Of a stretch of 38,646 bases of DNA, positions 33,804-38,646 are shown one piece after another. The first letter of the stretch is position 1. Each line of letters starts with the position of its first letter. The stretch lies in assembly GCA_029260555.1 (NCBI GenBank), contig JAJDCZ010000016.1, positions 1-38,646 of the forward strand, in the 5' to 3' direction. Under the pieces are notes generated by a model. It was not told where the DNA came from and did no database searches. It saw nothing but the letters and a program-made list of their open reading frames with translations. A program made the position numbers and the translations under genes. Source of the DNA: Phycisphaerales bacterium. Its GTDB lineage: Bacteria > Planctomycetota > Phycisphaerae > Phycisphaerales > UBA1924.

Positions 33804-34882
33804 ACATTCCAGTTCCAACACAAAAGCTACGCAACACTGCTCTGCACCCCATCAATCTTCTTCTCGTTCTGACATGCCTCGCGTTGTACCTCTTGCCAGC
33901 CTTTACCCATGCCCACGCCGGTACCATGGACGATCCAAAGCATGGTGACCCCGCACCGCAACTGACACTCACGACCCTCCAGAACGAGCAACTCAACACC
34001 GCCCAGTTCACCAACAGCATCCAGATCCTCCAGTTCGGGCAAACTGAACACGAGCAAACGCAACAAACTATCCAATATATTGACAATGCTCTCAGTGACC
34101 CATTGCTTCAGGGCGTTTCCGTCAAATGGATCTACATCCTTTCCAAAGGCAGTCAGCCCGAACTCGCCTTGTCAAATGCGCAAAGCCACAAACACAAGCC
34201 CATCATCGTTCATGACATCAAACGCGAAGCCTTCGGAGCTTATGGCATTTTCGCACTGCCCACCGTCGTCATTATTGATGACCAAAACAAGATCGTTCAC
34301 TTCATGCCTGGGCTGGCACCCAGGTTTCAGGACATCGTTGCAGATGCTCTACTCCTGGCAGCTGACAAAATCGATCTGGCACGCTTCAATCAAACACTTA
34401 ACCCTCAGCATGTTGAAGAGAATCACGCCAAAGTCCGCGCACATCGCTTTATCAAACTTGCGCGCCATGCACTCAAGCGAGGCATGGACGACCTGGCACG
34501 CTCTCAATATGCCCGTGCTCTGGAGGTTGATCCAGACAACACAGTTGCGCACATCGGTCTTGGATATGTGCTCCTCAAACAAAATAAACTTGACGATGCT
34601 GATCAGGCGTTCAAGGCTCTGTTGAAATCTGAACCAGGCTCAAAGGATGCCCTGCTCGGGCTGGCCTCTGTCCACATCGCCCGCCACGGCGACAACATTG
34701 ACATAGCAGAATCTCTCGTTCAGAAAGTTCTCAAAACTGATCGCCACAATCCACGCGCACACTACATTCAAGGCTTGATCTTCCTGGAAAAAGCTGATCC
34801 CCAAAACGCTGCCATCAGCTTCAAAAAAGCCGCTCTGCTCCTCTTGAATCAATCCGCTCCCGATCAACAGATCCGCAACTAA
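33800..34882 (+). CDS. Exported thioredoxin-fold and TPR protein
   Basis: The 360-residue product has a signal peptide (ending FTHAHA) and a thioredoxin/TlpA-like domain (about 45-190: GDPAPQLTLTTL, then GAYGIFALPTVVIIDDQNKIVHFMPG). It lacks the CxxC active site and has almost no cysteine, so it cannot be a thiol oxidoreductase. About three tetratricopeptide repeats follow (about 215-350: ARSQYARALEVDPDNTVAHIGLGYVLLKQNKLDDADQAF and similar), which normally bind proteins. It is coupled to the 15-haem gene by a 4-base overlap, so an assembly or docking factor for that cytochrome is a reasonable guess. Confidence 0.85.
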   Translation: MNIPVPTQKLRNTALHPINLLLVLTCLALYLLPAFTHAHAGTMDDPKHGDPAPQLTLTTLQNEQLNTAQFTNSIQILQFGQTEHEQTQQTIQYIDNALSDPLLQGVSVKWIYILSKGSQPELALSNAQSHKHKPIIVHDIKREAFGAYGIFALPTVVIIDDQNKIVHFMPGLAPRFQDIVADALLLAADKIDLARFNQTLNPQHVEENHAKVRAHRFIKLARHALKRGMDDLARSQYARALEVDPDNTVAHIGLGYVLLKQNKLDDADQAFKALLKSEPGSKDALLGLASVHIARHGDNIDIAESLVQKVLKTDRHNPRAHYIQGLIFLEKADPQNAAISFKKAALLLLNQSAPDQQIRN

Positions 34883-34907
34883 CTCCCTCACCCCCCTACC
34901 CCTTCCT

Positions 34908-35747
34908 TCACCACCCACGCACCTGAGCCACACTCTGAACAATGGCACAGCAACGCTCCTCGTCTATTGGCTCAGTCCACACACCATCTTTTTTGAGCCA
35001 CGAACCCACGATCAGTCCATCCGCCTCTGCCAAAAGCTCAGCTGCCGATGTTGCTGTCACGCCCGATCCCACCAGCACCGGCCCGCCCCCTCCCGTCACA
35101 CGCCTGGCTGCTTCAGTGCCTTCCCGCAGATCCCCCGCATCAACAGCACACCCCGTGCTCACCCCCGTCACAATGTAGCCATCTGCACCAAAAAATGCAG
35201 CCCCGTGAACCATCTCCCCTATCCCAAGATCCGCAGTGATCGCATGTGATGCGTGCTTCTTCTTGATATCGCACAGCACCGCGACCCCCTCAGCGCCAAT
35301 CTTCCTGCGATACCTCAAAAGCCCACCCGCTTCAGCTCTTTCCAGCAATCCTTCATCTGCAACATGCGCAAACACAAAGTTCTCACACCGAATAAACCGA
35401 CCACCAACAGCATGCGCCACTGCAATCGCTTCACAATTGCCGCCCGAAAGTACCTGCACCCCCAGCGGCAAATCCGTTGCAGCACGCACCGCCAAACCCA
35501 CCCGCGTCATTGCTGCCACAGTCTCAGGCCCATGCCCCCCATGCACATAAGGCCGATCGTGCATGTTCTCAATGATAATCGCATCAAACCCCGCCCCAGC
35601 CAGCACCTTCGCCTCCTCCACTGCCACCCGTTCAATCTCATCAAGCCCAAGTTCGCAGAATGGCGTCCCGGGGAGCGCGCCAACATGCACCATCCCTATC
35701 AACACCTTCTTCCGGTCAATCCCCAGTATCTTTCCAATTGTGCTCAC
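34908..35747 (-). CDS. BtpA/SgcQ-family TIM-barrel protein
   Basis: The 279-residue product has MVHVGALPGTPFCELGLDEI, DAIIIENMHDRPYVHG, LPLGVQVLSGGN and the phosphate-loop-like late segments GGPVLVGSGVTATSAAELL and DGLIVGSWLKKDG, all typical of the BtpA family. BtpA was named for photosystem I accumulation in cyanobacteria, but homologues are widespread in non-phototrophs, where the function is unknown; the fold suggests a phosphorylated-sugar or nucleotide-like substrate. It starts at a GTG (35747) with aaggag 7 bases upstream. It converges on the electron-transfer operon with 25 bases between stops and is divergent from the HD-domain gene. Confidence 0.9.
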   Translation of the reverse strand: MSTIGKILGIDRKKVLIGMVHVGALPGTPFCELGLDEIERVAVEEAKVLAGAGFDAIIIENMHDRPYVHGGHGPETVAAMTRVGLAVRAATDLPLGVQVLSGGNCEAIAVAHAVGGRFIRCENFVFAHVADEGLLERAEAGGLLRYRRKIGAEGVAVLCDIKKKHASHAITADLGIGEMVHGAAFFGADGYIVTGVSTGCAVDAGDLREGTEAARRVTGGGGPVLVGSGVTATSAAELLAEADGLIVGSWLKKDGVWTEPIDEERCCAIVQSVAQVRGW

Positions 35748-35818
35748 CCATCATCTCCTTGTATTGACCGTGAATCATACACTGGACTTTGCCCCCATTT
35801 GCCCACCTAAGCTCAACC

Positions 35819-36370
35819 ATGAACGAACAGCAAGCCCGAGATCTCATGAACCAATGGGTCCAAAGCCCCGCCCTCCGCATCCATATGGAATGCGTCGCAG
35901 CCTGCATGCAACCATACGCTGACCAGCTCGACCCCCAGAACAAGCAAGACTGGATCATCGCAGGTCTTCTTCATGACTTTGATTACGAAAAGTACCCCAC
36001 CGCTTCTCAACACCCCTTCATAGGCGTTGAACATCTCAAATCCCTCAGCGTCAACCCCGTCATCCTCGATGCCATCATGGGTCACGCTGACTACACCAAC
36101 ACACCCCGCACTACACCCATGGCCAAAGCCCTCTTCGCTGTCGATGAACTTGCAGGCTTCATTGTCGCCTGCGCCAAGGTTCGCCCAAATGGCATCTCAG
36201 ACCTCGCTCCCAAAAGCGTCAAAAAGAAACTCAAAGACAAACGCTTTGCTGAAGCTGTCAGCCGATCAGATATTCAGCTTGGCATCGAACAACTCAGTGT
36301 CGATCCCACCGAGCACATTCAAACCTGCATCGATGCCATCCGCGCTCATGCCGATCGTCTTGGCCTCTGA
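35819..36370 (+). CDS. HD-domain protein, putative phosphohydrolase
   Basis: The 183-residue product carries a compact HD domain: an early His in IHMECVAAC, then WIIAGLLHDFDYEKYP (HD pair) and HPFIGVEHLKSL, then MGHADYTN. These are the metal ligands expected in HD/HDIG hydrolases often annotated as predicted nucleotidyltransferase-linked or tRNA-related hydrolases. Its substrate cannot be read from sequence. The ATG at 35819 is used in preference to a TTG at 35789. Its stop is directly adjacent to the stop of the converging transporter gene. Confidence 0.85.
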   Translation: MNEQQARDLMNQWVQSPALRIHMECVAACMQPYADQLDPQNKQDWIIAGLLHDFDYEKYPTASQHPFIGVEHLKSLSVNPVILDAIMGHADYTNTPRTTPMAKALFAVDELAGFIVACAKVRPNGISDLAPKSVKKKLKDKRFAEAVSRSDIQLGIEQLSVDPTEHIQTCIDAIRAHADRLGL

Positions 36371-37648
36371 TTACACACCCCGTTCCAGGAACATCCCTGC
36401 GATGCTTGCTGTCATCCATGATGCCATCGCCCCTGCCATCATTGCTTTGAAACCAAGCTCGACCAGCACACTTCGGCGACCTGGTGCGATCGCTGTCAAG
36501 CCACCGATCTGAATCCCGATCGAAGGCAGGTTTGCAAATCCACACAGCGCATACGCTGCCATCTGTGCCGTTCGCATCGAGATTACAGGCTCATCACCCT
36601 GAATCATCTCCGCCAGCGATCCATAGGCAAAAAACTCCGTCAATATCACTTTCTGACCAAGCAACGACCCAAACGCCTCGCTCTCGCTCCAAGGCACACC
36701 CATCGTCCATGCCAAGGGCTGAAACAATGCGCCCAGAATCATCTGCAAACTCAATGATTCAATCCCTATCGCATCACCAAGCGCAGCCAGAGGCATATTC
36801 ACAAGCGCCAATATTGAAACAAACGCAATCAGCATCGCACCCACATTCAACGCCAGTTTAAGCCCGTCCGCCGCGCCCATCGCTGCAGCGTCAAGCATAT
36901 TCGCTGAAGGTCGCTCCAGCGTTGACATCTTCAGCCCCTCATCAATCGGCGTCTCCGTCTCAGGCACCATAATCTTGGCCATCACAAATGCTGCTGGGGC
37001 AGACAGGATGCTTGCGATTAAAAGATGCTTGGCAAACGCCACACGCTCAGCTGCATGTTCAGGGCCAATCCCTCCCAGCATCCCCACATACGCGGCCAGC
37101 ACACTCCCCGCGATCGTCGCAAACCCGCCTGTCATCAGCGTCATGATCTGTGATCGAGTCATTTTCTCAATGTAAGGCTTGATGCAAAGCGGCGCCTCCG
37201 TCTGCCCCACAAACACATTGGCAGCCATGGCAAGTGCTTCGGTCCCCGTCACCCTGAGCGTCCGCTTGAGCACCCAGGCAAGCCCTGCAATCAATCGCTG
37301 CATGATTCCGATGTGATACAAAACCGCCATCAGCGATGCGAAAAATATGATCACCGACAACGCCCGAAATGCAAATACATAACCCCAGGTCCCCGTTGGA
37401 TCTCCCAGCTCTCCATACACAAAACCGATCCCCGCATCCGCAGACTCCACCACCGCATTCACGCCCTGAGCAACATACTCAAACCCGCGCACCGCAGGCT
37501 CAAACACCAACAGCAACCAGGCCATCGCCAACTGCAAGAGTACCCCGCCCACCACCAGTCGCCACGATATCCGCCCGCGATGCTCGCTCAATATGACCCC
37601 GAACCCGATCAACACCACCACCCCCAGTAATCCCATCAGCCTGTCCAT
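36371..37648 (-). CDS. Concentrative nucleoside transporter, NupC family
   Basis: The 425-residue inner-membrane protein has about ten hydrophobic segments and family motifs: ANVFVGQTEAPLCIKPYIEKMTRSQ (nucleoside-binding region), MTGGFATIAGSVLAAY, and near the end GFANLPSIGIQIGGLTAIAPGRR. NupC/CNT proteins bring in nucleosides with Na+ or H+. The ATG at 37648 has aagga 7 bases upstream; a GTG at 37654 would lie too close to it. The divergent neighbour is a uridine-kinase-like protein, which suggests a nucleoside salvage pair sharing the 114-base region between them. Confidence 0.95.
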   Translation of the reverse strand: MDRLMGLLGVVVLIGFGVILSEHRGRISWRLVVGGVLLQLAMAWLLLVFEPAVRGFEYVAQGVNAVVESADAGIGFVYGELGDPTGTWGYVFAFRALSVIIFFASLMAVLYHIGIMQRLIAGLAWVLKRTLRVTGTEALAMAANVFVGQTEAPLCIKPYIEKMTRSQIMTLMTGGFATIAGSVLAAYVGMLGGIGPEHAAERVAFAKHLLIASILSAPAAFVMAKIMVPETETPIDEGLKMSTLERPSANMLDAAAMGAADGLKLALNVGAMLIAFVSILALVNMPLAALGDAIGIESLSLQMILGALFQPLAWTMGVPWSESEAFGSLLGQKVILTEFFAYGSLAEMIQGDEPVISMRTAQMAAYALCGFANLPSIGIQIGGLTAIAPGRRSVLVELGFKAMMAGAMASWMTASIAGMFLERGV

Positions 37649-37762
37649 TGACACATCCTTTTGCTATCAGTTCGCACCTGGCAACGCAACTGGCTCAGCG
37701 GTGGTACAGTCTTCTACATACACCATTGTCAAGCCCAGCATAACTCCTGCTTTATCTCGCAC

Positions 37763-38446
37763 ATGACACCAAACCAGGATCAGCCTGATTTCCCCCAGAC
37801 CATTGCCTTTGACGAGGCGCAAAGCTGTATTCTCAGCCATGCACAAAATATACAGCATCCAACACAATCCCGCTCCATCATCGTTGCCATCACAGGCCCC
37901 GTAGGCTCAGGCAAGTCCACCCTTGCTTCCAGGCTGCCTGGGCTCACACTCTCAACTGATCGTTACCTGCCAGACTACCACACCATTACCCCCGCTCAGC
38001 GCGACCTTCCCGAGCATGCTGATCTACCCGCCCTGGCTCTACACCTTGAGCGCCTTCGATCAGGTCAAATCATCGACGCACCCATCTGGTCGTTTCATGA
38101 GCACCGCCGCGTCGCAACAGAAATACTCCTGCCCACACCCATCATCGTCTGCGAAGGCATCCACGCTCTAAACGCTTCGCTCCACCACCTCATCGACATT
38201 CGCGTCTACATCCACGCATCCTCAGCCACTCGCTGGGCACGCTGGCTCGCCATCGAACAATCCAACCAGCGAGGCTGGGGCGTAGAAAACGCCCGGCAAC
38301 ACTTTGACACCATCGCCGAACCGACCTTCGCCCGCTACGCGCCAGAATACCTCAGCTCAGCACACCTCATCGTCCACAACGATCACCCCCCCTCCCACAC
38401 TCCCCCCCCATCCCCACCTGTACCACCACATCCCCATTCGCCATAA
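37763..38446 (+). CDS. Uridine-kinase-like P-loop protein
   Basis: The 227-residue product has Walker A ITGPVGSGKSTLASRL, the substrate Asp/Arg segment LSTDRYLPDY, IIVCEGIHAL (Walker B-like), and the arginine-containing lid RWARWLAIEQSNQRGWG. It ends with a His/Pro-rich tail encoded by C-runs. This is the uridine kinase/phosphoribulokinase superfamily; with the adjacent nucleoside transporter, phosphorylation of a nucleoside is the natural guess. The ATG at 37763 is chosen because similarity starts after it; the frame is open further upstream into the promoter region. Confidence 0.85.
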   Translation: MTPNQDQPDFPQTIAFDEAQSCILSHAQNIQHPTQSRSIIVAITGPVGSGKSTLASRLPGLTLSTDRYLPDYHTITPAQRDLPEHADLPALALHLERLRSGQIIDAPIWSFHEHRRVATEILLPTPIIVCEGIHALNASLHHLIDIRVYIHASSATRWARWLAIEQSNQRGWGVENARQHFDTIAEPTFARYAPEYLSSAHLIVHNDHPPSHTPPPSPPVPPHPHSP

Positions 38447-38530
38447 ACCCTAACCTGAACTCTGGTACACTCATAAAGCAAGTAATTACAGACCTCGACC
38501 CCGTCACATTCAACCAGGAACTTCTCAGAC

Positions 38531-38646
38531 ATGCTCAACCGCTCAATCCAACTGATCTTTGCAATCTCCCTCAGTCTTCTACCCACCCTCCTCACATTCG
38601 CAGCCCCCTCCCCCCTCCCCCCCCTCAACTCCCCCCCCGCCATCAC
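38531..38646 (+). CDS. Start of an exported protein, cut by the window end
   Basis: The first 38 codons encode a basic start and hydrophobic core (LNRSIQLIFAISLSLLPTLL), a likely signal peptide, then a Pro/Ser-rich stretch made of C-runs. aggaac lies about 11 bases before the ATG. The rest lies outside the window, so no function can be given. Confidence 0.5.
   Translation, partial: MLNRSIQLIFAISLSLLPTLLTFAAPSPLPPLNSPPAI

Noticed and set aside
1..38646. CRISPR arrays, tRNA or rRNA genes.
   Set aside because: No regularly spaced repeats and no tRNA- or rRNA-like segments were seen in the intergenic regions.

Overview
The window looks like a chromosomal segment of a Gram-negative, diderm bacterium with respiration based on many c-type haems. 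It has signal peptides, lipoprotein boxes, a C-terminal-Phe outer-membrane barrel, sigma-54 regulation, a transposase of a type I associate with Planctomycetota, and a dockerin-like tail on a cytochrome. My best guess is Planctomycetota, perhaps Phycisphaerae, but this is inference from style and not from a marker gene.

Layout. Positions 1-750 (minus) hold the 5' part of a chimeric-looking transposase. Next come a perfect 24-bp palindrome and the 3' fragment of a broken, possibly glycosyl-hydrolase-like gene (to 1259). An 11-haem cytochrome with a beta-propeller and a dockerin-like tail follows (1561-4740, plus). Converging on it is a tightly overlapping minus-strand haem operon (15011 to 4820): a ferrochelatase/glutamyl-tRNA-reductase-like fusion, then hemN, hemE, hemY, hemB, hemL, hemC and hemD. 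Together these cover every step from glutamyl-tRNA to protohaem. Upstream, still on the minus strand (19909 to 15109), lie a six-haem cytochrome, a 41-residue membrane peptide, a membrane-anchored exported protein, a CcmC haem-handling protein, an NTF2-like exported protein and a small membrane protein.

From 20119 the plus strand carries a likely electron-transfer locus. A strong sigma-54-type promoter drives a tetrahaem cytochrome that ends in a textbook intrinsic terminator. After it come an NHL-propeller lipoprotein, a pentahaem lipoprotein, a 677-residue outer-membrane barrel, a second NHL lipoprotein and a 12-haem cytochrome. Then come an NtrC-type sigma-54 activator, an interrupted small frame, a sensor with a His box but no ATPase domain, and a complete PAS histidine kinase. 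A second sigma-54-type promoter leads into a 15-haem cytochrome and a thioredoxin-fold/TPR protein. Six cytochrome genes together encode 53 candidate haem sites.

How it fits together (inference): the haem operon and CcmC supply and handle haem; the barrel and cytochromes resemble a porin-cytochrome conduit carrying electrons across the outer membrane; the two-component system with its sigma-54 activator probably switches on the tetrahaem and 15-haem units. The right end (34908-38646) is ordinary: a BtpA-family protein, an HD-domain protein, a NupC-type nucleoside transporter, a uridine-kinase-like protein and the start of an exported protein.
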